NCBI GenBank assembly: GCA_014058105.1
Contig: JACGCM010001511.1
Location: forward strand, 806,001-870,000
DNA: 64,000 bases
Origin: Kingdonia uniflora
Taxonomy: Eukaryota; Streptophyta; Magnoliopsida; Ranunculales; Circaeasteraceae
Direction: 5' to 3'
In this document: positions 11,843-23,086 of the stretch, piece after piece
Position numbering within the stretch: position 1 is the stretch's first letter
How the letters are laid out: each line of letters starts with the position of its first letter
The notes under the pieces: model-generated
Database searches by the model: none
What the model saw: only the letters and a program-made list of their open reading frames with translations
What the model was told of the DNA's origin: nothing
Program-made: the position numbers and the translations under genes

Positions 11843-12350
11843 TTATTGCCATCCGGGTTGCGGTACAGTTAGGGTGGGAGGGGGTGGTAGAGCTAGAAAT
11901 GATGAAGTAGGTAAGGGATAGCCAACCTTTGATGTAGAACTAGATGTAAAAATGTCACTCGAAGATATTTCTAGATTTTCCGTTGTACTATCAACTTCTC
12001 TCACCTCCACAGAACCAGTGGTGCAAGTATCATCAACAACCACATTACAAGACTCCATCATCATATTGGTCCTCAAATTGTAGACTCGAAAAGCTTTACT
12101 ATTTGTTGACTAGCCCAATAAAATACCTATATCACTCTGAGAGTCAAATTTCCCAATGTTCTCCCGATCTCTTAAGATGAAACATTTACTCCCAAAAACC
12201 TGGAAGTAGTTGACATTCGGCTTCCTTCCAAACCACAGTTCATAAGGCGTGTTTAAAGTAAGGGGACGTAGATACACTCTATTAATAGTATAGCACGCAG
12301 TATGAATGGCCTCCCCCCAAAAGTGTGCCAGAAGATTCTTGGATAAGAGG
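11843..12350 (-). pseudogene. Ty1/copia integrase C-terminal fragment
   Basis: On the minus strand from about 12350: LLAHFWGEAIHTACYTINR, RPLTLNTPYELWFGRKPN, VNYFQVFGSKCFILRDRE, GKFDSQSDIGILLGQSTNSK and AFRVYNLRTNMMMESCNVVV. These are consecutive blocks of the end of a copia integrase, up to the region before reverse transcriptase. A stop at 12110-12112 (TAG; LLGQSTNSK-side) breaks the frame. The distal part (12076-11843) is an acidic, Ser/Thr-rich linker. The fragment lies between the Tat-type LTR and CACTA sequence; no reverse transcriptase or LTR is attached. Confidence 0.85.
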
Positions 12351-12539
12351 TTGGATAATTAATTTGAATGCTCAAGTTGCATTTAGTGATTGAACAATAA
12401 TTTTTAATGTTCTAGGTGGATTGCGACCTTATTTATTTATATGAACCTTGAAAATAAAATTTTTCTTTTAAATTAATTTGTGGTTGATGAATGATTTGTA
12501 CTATCTAACAGAGGTGTAATTCAAATTGCATTTAGCATT

Positions 12540-13075
12540 ATATTCTTTAGAGACGATTTATTCTGTCTCTATTAATATTGGTGCTATATTTTTAGAGAGA
12601 AAAAAATTTGTCTCAAATATTGTATATTAGAGACATAATGATTTGTCTCAAATAATATTGGCACTGGCAAGAAAATTTGGCTCCATACTTTTAAAGGCAA
12701 ACAAATCCGTCTCAAATGTTAGGTATCAGAAACAGAATAATCCGTCCCCAATAATATTGGCGCGGGCGGGGAAATTTGGCGCCAAACTTTCAGAGACAAA
12801 CAAATTCGTCTCTAATATTATGTATTAGGGACGGTTGTACTCCGTCCCCAAAGGAGTTGAAAAACAAAGACCTTTAGAGACAAATTTTTGGCGTCTCAAA
12901 AGCCGTCTTTAATAGTATTAGAAACAGATGTGTCCATCCCTAATTTATTTGGGACACCACCCTAAAGGGACAACACTTTACCGTCCCTAAAGACGACCCT
13001 AATAGCTATAGGGACGGATTAGTAGCATTTTGGGACAATTTTTTACCATCCCTAAAGGTGGCTTTTCTTGTAGTG
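12540..13075 (-). mobile_element. End of a CACTA (En/Spm-type) DNA transposon with subterminal repeats
   Basis: The right edge reads CTTTTCTTGTAGTG, the reverse complement of the CACTACAAGAAAA terminus typical of plant CACTA elements. Inward lies a dense set of subterminal repeats built on GGGACGG, CCGTCCC and GAGACAAA-like words, with an imperfect ~95-bp unit starting near 12565, 12656 and 12753. No transposase is seen. The left end is not found, so this is a truncated or non-autonomous copy. The extent to the left is a guess; similar AT-rich sequence reaches about 12360. Confidence 0.75.
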
Positions 13076-13855
13076 GAACGACAAAGTATAGTCCTTCAAT
13101 GCTTTGGGATCAAGAAGTTGATGTTTGTGCCAAATGTAATGTTAAAGCACATAACGTCACCGAAATATTGGTAGCCACTCCCCGACTTGGAAACAAACCT
13201 AAAACATGAGCATATGTGGCCGTCCTCGTTAACTTGTATAGAGTAAAAGAAAAATTTATTTTGTCTGCTTCTCTCTAAAATATGCTAAAAGACATTCTGC
13301 ATCTCCTTTCTTTAAAAACTCAGTACGTTCTCTACTAGAATAATTATTTGCGTCATGTCGAATAAAACCAAGATTATGAGAACTACCAGCTTCTTTGTAA
13401 AATTATGCATATATCGCACCAATTTTCATCCCTGAAATAATACATATTAAAATTTAATGTGGCTTTTTCAGGACTTATGTTTCTTTGGGATCTCAATAAA
13501 TGAACCCTACTAAGATGTTCAAGCTCATGATTATGACCCTCGACAAACTTTGTCGTGTGGTATTTTCCACCCTCCTCAAATGTGAACTCAACCATAGCCT
13601 GACAACTTGCTCTTTTAATTTATCTTTTCTTCTTAGGGGTTAGTTTCTTACTCGATTCTCCCTCAAAACTACAAACTAACTCCCTTCAAATTATTTGATC
13701 ATTTTCCTTCTTTTATTTGTTGTGTTTCCGTATTTTTAAACCCCTTAGTCGCATAGAAATTTTAAAAATCGTATGCCTCATCTTCCGTTTTAAAGCTTCC
13801 TTCGATGGTATTTTCATCGTTTACCATCCCAATAACAAGAAAATTAACACACTTA
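13076..13855 (-). pseudogene. FAR1-type protein, N-terminal part, broken
   Basis: From about 13850 downward the minus strand gives GSFKTEDEAYDF (start of the FAR1 DNA-binding domain), a basic ESSKKLTPKKKR stretch, CQAMVEFTFEEGGKYHTTKF and VEGHNHELEHLSRVHLLRSQ (WRKY-like zinc finger with the HNHEL signature). It continues with SSHNLGFIRHDANNY, FLKKGDAECLLAYFREKQTK and, after a frameshift, GYQYFGDVMCFNITFGT, the start of the MULE-type transposase core. FAR1 proteins are transcription factors derived from Mutator-like transposases. The rest of the core is missing where the CACTA end begins. It may be a domesticated FAR1 relative or a transposon copy; both fit. Confidence 0.85.
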
Positions 13856-14128
13856 TAATGTTGAAATTTTAAAATTTACAATAGAATAAACATATGCTCT
13901 TTGAAGTAGTATTTTATTATTATTATGGAATAGTGAAAAAAGAATGAATCTAAAATAAAAATATGATACATAGCTGTATTGTAAATCATGAGATGTTAAT
14001 CAAATAAATACTAACCTCAAACCTTGTTTTTGTTTGTGAAAGAGTTTTGGTTTGGTGGGTAAGAGGGAGAGAGTGAAAGAAGACAGAAGGAGTTGGTTTG
14101 GTCGAGAATGCGTGAGTTGGTTTATTTG
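13856..14128. other. AT-rich flank, no gene seen
   Basis: Open stretches on the minus strand (13986-14309) run across the edge of the neighbouring Mutator-like element and show no family motif. It could be the upstream region of the FAR1-type gene, by position only. Confidence 0.4.
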
Positions 14129-14190
14129 GGGAGATAAATATTCGGAAATTATGCGAATAAATACTAGTTTTTGCCATCTTTGCAAAATCA
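14129..14190 (+). repeat. Left terminal inverted repeat of the Mutator-like element
   Basis: Includes TCGGAAATTATGCGAATAAA and ACTAGTTTTTGCCATCTTTG. The reverse complement of 33540-33606 gives the same order with few changes (GCGAAT to GAGAAT, CTTTGCAAAAT to CTTTACAAAAT). Similarity may continue weakly inward to about 14220. Confidence 0.8.
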
Positions 14191-14317
14191 GACCCAGAGA
14201 ACAATAAATTGCAAAATCGATAATGACAAGAGGGAAAACTATATTTGTCCCTACTAAAGTTCCAATATTGCAGTAGACAGCCACCTCTTTTTGGGCTCCA
14301 CAAGTTCAAATGTTACA

Positions 14318-15560
14318 TCCGACCTAATAAAAAATTGCAAAAAATCTTTTAACTCATTTAAAACTATTATATCAAGCCACGTGTACGAGGAAGGCTGACA
14401 TTATCACCATCTCATGAACTACTTGTCATTTGTTGTAGTACATTTTGTCCTACCTTTGAACATATTTATTATTTATAAGAAGGCATACTCTTTTACCAAT
14501 TTTGTCACTTTTTCTCATCGTTTAAGGTTACGTACCACCTGCGGTTTACAGGAGTTTGTCTGGCTTTTGGAGCCAAAGCGATCCCGATTCATCGAACAGT
14601 TTCTTCCTCTTGCTCAACCGTAAAAACTGCCCTGATTATTTGTTATAAACCGTCTGTGTGACTGCTGCCTACTAAGTGTTTGTTTGAAGACTGGTACTCT
14701 ACTCCTTAGGCATGGAGGAATTGATTGTACTCATAACTCTTGCAGATGGTACCCCACTTTACTCAACTCGTGGAACAAATGATGGCAAATCGTCTGCGCG
14801 GCTGCGATAAACAAAAATATGTCATTTATTTAGTTCATCTCTGGCATTTTTTCAGGCATCTATGCTATTTTTAACAGATTGTTGTCATATTTGTAATGTA
14901 ACTTTATCATTTTTTCAGCCTTATTTGTCATTTGTATTATACATTTTTGCCATTTGTTCTGAAAATATTAACTGCTTGAATATTAAAATAGGTTTCAAGG
15001 CCGTGGGCTTCACAGGTAAGGCCGTGGACTTCATCCAATGTCACTTCATAATTAATAATAAAAAAAATTTAAATCATTTAAAAATATTATTATCGCGCCA
15101 CGTGTCTAATTTTAATCGTTCCTCGATCAACACGTGTCCTAACTATTTCGAGACGTGTAAGGCACACCCTGTCACCATTACATGCATTTCTTGTCATTCG
15201 TTGAAAGCAATTTGTCATGCGTTAAACCATTAGTTGTATTATTTGGCATTTGTTTACTATTTTCCAGGGTTAGGTAAAGAGTATAATTGACACGAGTTCG
15301 TTTAGCTTTTGGCGCAAAAAACCATTCTTATTCCTCAAATACACTCTTCCTGTATGACCACTACAAAATCGTAAAAATCATCCCGTTTCTACAAATCGTG
15401 TGTGTGATTGACGAGCGTAAAACTGTCCTAGTCGCACAAACTATTTTCCCAAAAATCATTGGCAAATCATCTGTGTGTTTGTGTAATTTCAGTGCTAAAG
15501 AAGTGACAAATCATCTATGTCACTACTGCCTACCAGGTGTTTGATCAAAGTCTGTTTTTT
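14318..15560 (+). repeat. Duplicated upstream region of the Ulp1-type gene
   Basis: Two blocks, about 14318-14700 and 15035-15560, share an ordered set of motifs: an AT-rich run ending in GCCACGTGT, CTTGTCATTTG-like words, a TAGCTTTTGG/TGGCTTTTGG segment, and near the end GACTGCTGCCTACTAAGTG against CACTACTGCCTACCAGGTG. Both blocks carry a CACGTG G-box, and the second also has two further ACACGTGT- or GACGTGT-like words. The second block ends just before the ATG at 15575, so the pair looks like a duplicated promoter and leader. The copies are well diverged. Confidence 0.55.
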
Positions 15561-15574
15561 CATCTTCTTCCACA

Positions 15575-16666
15575 ATGAAGTCTGATAAAGAATTTAATGA
15601 ACAAGTTGACATAGAGAACCAAACACAAGAGGTTAGAACCAAGAAGGGCACCTCCAATGCTAAAAATTACACCTCCTGGTATACAGGTTTGGGACTACAT
15701 AAAATGTTTGCAGCTCTACCTGAAGAGGAGAAGGGTGTTCTTCGTACCACCTGCTTTACACCCTTACTGCTGATTGATCCAATAGCGACGATGTTGACGT
15801 TGGTTGTGAAAATATTCGATCGTCACCTCGGTGATATGAAGTTCCAATTTCGGGAGATGATAATTCAGATGAAGCCCATTCATGTTTGCCTAATATTTGG
15901 GCTACGTGTCTCGCCTATTGCAAACGAGTTCTTTTCTGCTAATCCTGAGCATATGACAAATTTTAGAAGGAGGCGATTCCCCAAGAAGAAGAATACATAT
16001 GGGTTGAAGGAAATTGATGATGCCTTAAAGCAGGCAAAATTGGAAAGGCATCAGGGTAAGCCTCTAATTTGTCATTTGTGTTGTATTCTTTATCATAATC
16101 CTTCATTGCATTTCTCACCACTCTAATATTTGTATTGTATTTGCCATTTTTGGCTCATTATATTCTAAGGTTCTTATCATTACATTGTGTTATTTCATTT
16201 TGCAGAAGATGTTCTTCGATTAAATTTGTTAAAAATTATACTATTCGTTCTCCTCCCGAACAAGGGGAGAAACGTTTGGGTGAAGTATGTTGATCTGGTA
16301 GATGATCTAAAGCAGTTCAGCAGATTCCCCTGGTGTGAGCAAGTCTATAATTTCTTGTGGAGGCAAATAATGGAGTTTGACAAATATCGATCGGCCGCTG
16401 ATAAAAAATTAAATAAAGCTTTATCACTCCACGGATATACCTGGGTGTTGATGATATGGACTATCCTTTCTATTCCCAGCCTGAAGTTTCCAAGAATTGA
16501 GGAATCCATACATTTGATCCCTAAGCTACAGGGATGGAGGATGACATCCTTTAAGCGTCGCCAAATTGTGACATTTAAAAAGATTTTTGCAAACCCCGAT
16601 TTGCTAGTAATAGTTATAAAGCCTACTGAGACTAACATGCAGCAAGATCTTGTACAAGAGTCCATG
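15575..16666 (+). pseudogene. DUF1985 part of the Ulp1-type gene (two exons, open)
   Basis: Exon 15575-16055 joins exon 16206-16666 across a 150-bp intron (GTAAGC donor at 16056, TTTTGCAG acceptor at 16205), giving 314 uninterrupted codons. Domain DUF1985 is recognised from LHKMFAALPEEEKGVLRTTC, the MKPIHVCLIFGLRVSP block, KYVDLVDDLKQFSRFPWCEQ and WVLMIWTILSIPSLKFPRIE. Plant DUF1985 proteins usually join this domain to a C-terminal Ulp1 (C48) peptidase, found here at 21.9-22.7 kb. The start ATG precedes an acidic/basic N-terminus (SDKEFNEQVDIENQTQEVRT). The next intron was later invaded by a solo LTR. This part is intact, but the gene as a whole is broken downstream. Confidence 0.85.
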
Positions 16667-16837
16667 GTAATCTACCATTCTTTGTATGATCTTGATTTAT
16701 TTTATTGCTTCTTTGTCATTTAATTTAGGTTTCCTATCATTTTATTTGTTAGATTTGGCATTTTATATTCCCTTCTTGACATTTGCTTGATTTTTTTGTC
16801 ATTATGAAGTCATTTTTGTTATTTGTTGTATGCTTAT

Positions 16838-19407
16838 TGTAATGACCCTGATTTTTATTTCCTAATTATAGCTATTATTATATTCATTGTTGTGATACTC
16901 TGCATATTCCTATTCATTCTCTTGTCTGCATATTAATTATCCACGTTAAGTCTGCATACATTTTCCGCATATACTCCTTTATCCATTGTGCATCCATTAT
17001 TCCTTTCGGCAGGTTTTGTCCATTAGATTCCTTTTCGGCGTTCCGGTGGTTTCAAGCGATAGGGCGGTGTTGTGATTTATGGGAACCCCTAGTTGGGTTG
17101 TAATTGGTGGTTGTGTGGCTGTTGTTAGTATGTTTTAGGGGTCATGATGTTTTTGGGTGTTTTGGCGTTGCTTGAAGTGGAGGCGTAGCGGGCGTTTTCC
17201 AGGGTGAATCCTTTATAGGATTTCTGGGGTCTTTTTCTAAACAGACCAGTTCTATTCGAATAAGACTTTCTCTATTCGAATAGGATCCTTCTTAGTACAG
17301 TTGGATTTTTCCCTGAGTTGCTTTATTCGTATAGGATTTCCCTCTTTTCAAATTGGACTTCTCTCTATTCGAATAGGATCCTTCTTAGAACAGTTACTTT
17401 TCCCCTTAACTATTTTATTAGAATAGGATGTTTCTCTATTCGAATAAGTCCTTCCTTGTACAGTTAATCATTCATCGCTGGTATTTTCTATTCAAACAAG
17501 CCTTCTCTATGTTCGAATAGAGAATATTCTCTCTATTTGAATAGGAATATTTCTTATTCGAATAGAGGCGCGTTTTGATCACCTGTTGGGTTTTATGCTC
17601 TCTTTTCTTCACTTCCACTCTCCACTCAAACTCACTCACTCTCTTCTCTCCCTAGCCGATTCCCCTCTCCTCCACACTCTTGATCCAATCTTCCCCATCA
17701 CTCGCGGATTCTTCGCCAGCTTCGTCGCAACCTTCACTCCTATCCTTGGTGAGTTATTCTCGATTCCCTTTCCGTTCTTTTCCCTCGATTTGTTGTCATT
17801 TTCTTAAATTGTCTATTTGCTTGCTGTTGTTATTGGTTGTGTTAGCTTGTTCGTTGTTTCGATTGCCTCGTCGTCGATCCTAGGTTTAGTATTTCGAGTT
17901 GGTTTGCTACCGAACTTAAATTATTATCAGGTGAGTTTTATTCCCTCATTATAAGTTTTTATAATAGTTTTTTAGTATTATTTTAGAGTGTTAAATTGAA
18001 ATTAGAGATGCCATAGAATTAAACTATAATTTAACCTAGGAATTATTCTATTTATATTGTTAACCTAGAGTTTAGGCTTGTTAATTATTCAGGAGCTTGG
18101 TTTATGGTTTGCATAGGACCTGAGCTTAGTTAGTAGTGGTTGGGTTAGCGTTCTCGTGGCTTTGCCCCTGAAAGCCCCTTCTAGCCTTAAGATATTGGTG
18201 TGTTGGATATAGTGACGGTTAGGTTGCGGTGTCGGCTATGCTTAGTCGGTGCAACCGAGTCCCTATTCATCTGGATTGTATTGCTGTGTGAGCGGCAACT
18301 GTGTTGTTTTCTTGTGTACCTGTTGCATCTTAATAACTTATAATAACATCTTTCAAAACTTATTGAGATTGGATACACGAACACTCCACTTTGGTTAACC
18401 TCCGATAGGATCCAAGGAGTCCTAAGAACGTGTTAAAAGATTGGGTGAGATTGGGTATGACACTATCATACCTAATTCAGCCACTCAGAAGTGTGGAATG
18501 GTATGAGACAGAGTCATGGAGATCCCAACTTATCCACGTTGAGGTTGAAATTCCTTGAAATGATACTGACTATTGCTCCGTTGGGTTGGAAACTCCCATT
18601 ACCATTTTGATCAAGTGACACCTATCATTTGCTTGGTCGAGCTTAACCAAATCATACCTGTGTGTCCCCTTGCTGATCTCTTTAAGAAAATTAGACGTTA
18701 GCGGCTGATCAACCTACTACTCTGGAATTACGAGTAGCGATTTTATAGCATCACGTCACACTATACCTAGGATAAGTATGGGATTATCCTAGTCATCACG
18801 TCACGTCATGGCATTGTATATTCTCTTATCATCCCATCTCCCTCCTCTCATATTCTTGACTTTATTCTCCACCCTCTTATCAACTCTTTATCCATTATAG
18901 TCATTTAATGTATATTACTAGACTTGTGTAAACTTGTTTCATTATTACATTCATCTCTACCTCTATTTTTAGCACATGTTTATTAGTAGGATATTTAGTT
19001 CTGTTGGGTTTAGTGAGCCGTGGCTTGCTCACTCTCGCTTTATAGCCATTTCAGAGGTTGAGTAGCTTGGACTACCGCGCGGTCAGCCAGTTCAGAGGCA
19101 GATTTTAACGCTGCAGATTTCCTTAAGTTCTAGATTTCAGTAGGTGTTCTCAGCATATGTCTCTGAGTTTTATTCGAGATATTGTATTACATTTTTGATT
19201 GATGTGTAGATTTATATCTTTTGCTTCCGCGTATATTATTATTATTATTTCTTTACTCTGATGATTATTGCCATATGTGAATAGCCGAGCCAGAATTTGT
19301 CTATGGCTTGACTATTTGTGGAGTAGAATCCTTGGATTCCCCAGCCTGCACTACTTAGAATCTAGTAGTTAGTAAAGCTACCGATTACTAGATTTTGGGG
19401 CGTGGCA
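16838..19407 (+). repeat. Solo LTR, Tekay/Del-like family, with CTTAT target duplication
   Basis: Begins TGTAATGACCCTGATTTTTA and ends TTTTGGGGCGTGGCA. The five bases on each side are CTTAT (16833-16837 and 19408-19412), proving an insertion. The termini and an internal TTCGAA cluster match the LTRs of the element at 33950-42899 (which lies in the opposite orientation), but this copy is about 2.57 kb rather than about 4.0 kb. A solo LTR arises by recombination between the two LTRs of a full element. It sits in an intron of the Ulp1-type gene and is therefore younger than the Mutator-like element. Confidence 0.93.
17245..17575 (+). promoter_or_regulatory. Cluster of TTCGAA palindromes in the solo LTR
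   Basis: Six exact TTCGAA sites, mostly as CTATTCGAATA, and several one-base variants lie within 330 bp. They are followed by a CT-rich stretch and the leader conserved with the other LTRs. Spacing is 20 bp for the first pair and longer later, so the phasing seen in the sister LTRs is partly lost. Confidence 0.6.
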
Positions 19408-19483
19408 CTTATTATCATTGTTAGAGTATTTCTTATCATTTCTAAGTTGCCCTTTATCATCGTCATCTGTTTGAATATTAGAG

Positions 19484-21345
19484 AGATATCAAATCGAAGT
19501 ATCTGCAATCGACACTGTACTTGCAATCAGTATACCTGTAGTCGGTGCACCTGGAGTCATTGTACCAACAATAGGTAGCAGTTCTTCTGCCACTGAGATC
19601 GGAGCTGTAGTGGTTAGGTATGCTCCCAGTTGGAGGGGCATGGTAAAATGTTGGAACAAATTTTGATGTTTGCTGTGGAAGACAATACTCTACCACTTGG
19701 AGATACTCCACTCCTTGGGCAGTACCAATTTTCTACTCCTGAGAAAACCACAAAATTTAAGCGATAAGGAGGTAATGAGAAAGAAGATGGGAAAAGGAAA
19801 AAGGCGGAGCCGAGAACAAAAAAAAGTAAGGGAGAATGGTAGAAGAAGGCAAAAGAAGCTGATGTGCCCAACAAGAAGAAAAAGATTGATGGCCCGAAGA
19901 AAGAAGCTTTTACTCGTGAACAATTTGATCTTGTCCCACTGATCCAATTGAAAGGCTTAATCCCCAAGATCTTCAAGAAGGGCTTGGCTAATAGAGTGTC
20001 AAGGAAGAGATGGGTGCAATTTCCAGAACTTTAGAATATTCAATCAACTGCTAAAAATTGGCTTCAGCAAGTTACGTTTGGAGAGATATTGGAGGTGGCA
20101 AATGCTTTAATGGTAGATGATGATGTTGAAGTTGGGAGGGAAGTAAATTTCAATGCGATATCGTCTGAATATGGTGGTGATCTTCCAGAGGTATCATTCA
20201 TTTGCTACTGCTTATCATTTATATGATTTTATTTAACATTTGTGCATTACATATTGGCATTTACTTTATGCAATTTGTTATTTCCTCAGATGTTTGTCAT
20301 TTATTCATAATATTTTGACATTTGTGAAGTTGTCTTTGTCATTCTCTTTTCCAGAACTTTAACTTCTTCTGATGTTTTTGTTCATTTTAATTGTTATATG
20401 TAAAGTGGAAGAAGGGTGAAGAAAAAGATAATGATGATAAGAAAGATGTCGAGGAGAAAGTTAAATCAAAAGAAGAGGAAGATCAAGAGGTATTTATTTA
20501 TCTAAAAATTTTTTTGAGCTATCTACCATATTTGTTGCTACCCTGTTGTTGGTTCATTTAATTTTACCATTCGCAGTATGTATATCCTATTTTACAGATG
20601 GAAGAATCGAAGAATGGTGATGAGAAAGTTGATGGTGATAATAAAGTTTATGATATGGCTGAAGAATAGGATTCAGAACAACCAACTATAGTGGTGTATT
20701 ATACTGAAAAAAAGATGTACAACCTGACAATGAGGTATTTGCTGAACAAGAGAAATCGTAACCTCAAGTTACCTGAATATAACTAATATTTGTTTGTATT
20801 GAGCTATCTATAATAATATTAACATCACCAATCCATACCATTTTTTAAAATTTGTTTCTTCTTTAACCTTTGTTGTATAGACTATGGTGGTTGCAGAGGT
20901 AGAAAAAATGGATATAGTATTCTTCAAATAGGAGGAAGTTGTTTGTAAAACTTATCAGGTAACTTATCATTTTCTTCTTTTGCTTTACCATATCTTGTAT
21001 CACTCTAATCATTTATAGTCTGTTCATTTACAGGCTAGTGTTGACCAAACAACTGCTGTATCTGTCGAGGAACAGACTCTAGAGGTTAAAAAAACTAAAG
21101 ATGAAGCTTGTCAGGTAACTTATCATTTGTTTGCTGGTAACTTCTCATTTTCTTTTGTTTATTTCCCATATCTTGTATGACTCTTATCATTTGTAGTCTA
21201 TTTATTTACAGACTAAAGAGAGTGAAGAGGAGGTGGAATAGAATAAAGAGGAGGTATTTGAAGGCAAGGATGATGATGATGGAAATTCACAGAATAAACA
21301 AGATACTGAGCAAGTAATAAAACAAATGGTTGTTGACCAGACCAA
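19484..21345 (+). pseudogene. Charged middle exons of the Ulp1-type gene
   Basis: A run of short exons, most with GT...AG borders, codes Lys/Glu/Asp-rich sequence: about 19484-20191 (stops and frame changes inside), 20406-20490, 20599-20669, 20881-20958, 21034-21115 and 21212-21346. The introns carry TCATTTG-type words. The introns after 20958 and after 21115 are near copies (both start GTAACTTATCATTT and end in a TTTACAG acceptor), so an exon-intron unit was duplicated. In-frame stops (for example at 21238-21240 and near 20666) show decay. The highly acidic linker between DUF1985 and Ulp1 is usual in this family. Exon borders are read by eye. Confidence 0.65.
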
Positions 21346-21454
21346 TGTATGAAGTACCTTTAAATCAAATAACTGGTTTATTACTCATTCTCATGTAATA
21401 AGCACATTTATATTTCATTTTCTTCTTTCGACAACTCTGTTCCGGCTTGTTTTA

Positions 21455-22690
21455 ATGGAGTCAGAGGTGGATGTCACCTTAAAGAAGAGGTATGCACTAA
21501 ATAAGGAAGAAATTAATGAAAGAACAGTCAAAATGGCTTGTCAAATAAACCGATTGCACGCCCACCTTGACAAACTTCTTCCAGGATTATTATTGGAATC
21601 TTTTATTCAAAGACCCATCTCTCAGGATGAGAAAAACCAGGTGGACCAAGTCTGGTCACTGAGGAAAGATGAATTATCTTCTGAAGCTAAGAATGGCAAC
21701 AGAAGTACCTATATGATGATATGTGAAGAAGCTGTTTGCCTTAACATTTTGACCACCTTATATCCTAATCAATTGTTAGACAATGAGGCATTTATATCAT
21801 TTATTTCATTTCCTCTGCCATTTGTACAAGAGTCTCTACCATTTGTTTTCAAATTGTCCATCAGTTATTCGATTGCACTTTATCATTAGTTTTGCCTTTG
21901 TTGTCATTTGCAATATTGAACGTTATCATTTTTTCATCTAATTTGTCATTTTCTTTTTCTGTTCAGGTCATTGATGTGTATATTAAAGCCCTGATTTAAT
22001 ATTTTGACACACATCATACCCGCCCAGAAAACTAAAAGATTGTGCCGGCAGATATATTTGCCTGTCAATATATTGGCAAGGCTTTCAATGTCTGGACTCA
22101 TAATATGTCCTCTCTAGAAGGTGCAGAACTGAAGAAGAAATCAATTTGGGAACAAATTACATCTATGCAATGGGATTGTACATTTTCTAATTGCATCCAT
22201 CGAGGAGATTTAAAAGTTGTCAATTAAAAATTAATACTCATTCCCTAGAATATTAATGACAGTCACTGGGTACTTTGTGCTATGTCTTGTAAGGCATGAA
22301 AAATATGCATCTGCGGTTCAATGGTAGATTTAAAAAATGCAAATGTTCAGAAGAAGAAGTTACCTCCTGGATACCATTTTATTGAAGATCAGATATCAAC
22401 CATCCTCACGAAAATGTTGATATGGAGAGATTTTGCTCATCGTAGTAGGCCACCTACTGGTTTAGAGGTAAAAAATTATGGTCTAAACTCCAAATAGACA
22501 ACTCGCTTTGGGAAATGTCCATTACAACCAAATGGTAATGACTGCGGGGTCTATATGCCTGTCTTTATGGACAATCTCCTAAGGGAGTAAAATTTCCAGA
22601 TCTGATAGACGGTAATGAATGTCGTTACACAATTGCTTATGATATATTGAGGCTGGGAGTTCAGCTGGAGGAGATTTAATTTTGAAACTT
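21455..22690 (+). pseudogene. Ulp1 (C48) SUMO-protease-like domain, C-terminal part of the gene
   Basis: Exon 21455-21790 (LKKRYALNKEEINERTVKMA, coiled), then from 21967 VIDVYIKAL, PADIFACQYIGKAFNVW and GAELKKKSIWEQITSMQWD, then DSHWVLCAMSCKA (catalytic His) and CPLQPNGNDCGVYMPVFMD (oxyanion Gln and nucleophile Cys). Ulp1 peptidases cut SUMO from proteins in the nucleus. The His, Gln and Cys are preserved; I could not place the catalytic Asp with certainty. Stops at several points (for example two before PADIFACQ, one after SMSCKA, one before TTRFGKCP) make it inactive as written. The 3' end runs into the inverted-repeat region. Confidence 0.85.
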
Positions 22691-22904
22691 TAACATTCAT
22701 TTTGTTGTATGTATAATTTCTGTAATTTTGTAAAGTTATCTATCCGAAGATATAACAAGTAAAATCATTTATTTATAAAATATTTCTCCTTTTTTATATC
22801 TTCTTTGTCATTCGTATGTTACATATTTGTTAGAGTAGATAGTTTGTATAGTTTGATTATTATTGATTTTTCATTTCTTATGTACTATTTAGAATTTGTA
22901 ATGA

Positions 22905-23085
22905 AGAATTTGTCATTTGATTTGGCATTTGTTATGAGAGATTTGATATTTGCTATCTATGATATATCATTCGCCATATATTATTTGGCATTTATTATCA
23001 GGTATTTGTCATTTGCTATCTTAAAAATAATCATTCGTTATATATTATTTGTATTGTAGATAGACAGCATTTGATATAGGTAAAA
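22905..23085 (+). repeat. Left arm of the central inverted repeat
   Basis: The reverse complement of 24738-24912 matches this arm over about 175 bp. Shared blocks include GGCATTTGTTATGAGAGATT, CTATCTATGATATATCATTC and GTAGATAGACAGCATTTGAT. Within the arm are shorter ATTTGTCATTTG-based repeats; a weaker copy of the same unit starts near 22810. Confidence 0.8.
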
Positions 23086-23086
23086 A

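Noticed and set aside
15575..22690. Ulp1-type gene as a host SUMO-protease gene
   Set aside because: DUF1985 plus Ulp1 inside matching inverted ends with a MURA gene fits the transposon-carried Ulp1 class, and the gene has many stops.
22805..23059. 84-codon open stretch rich in Phe, Ile and Tyr resembling a membrane protein
   Set aside because: It is the translated ATTTGTCATTTG-type repeat of the inverted arm.
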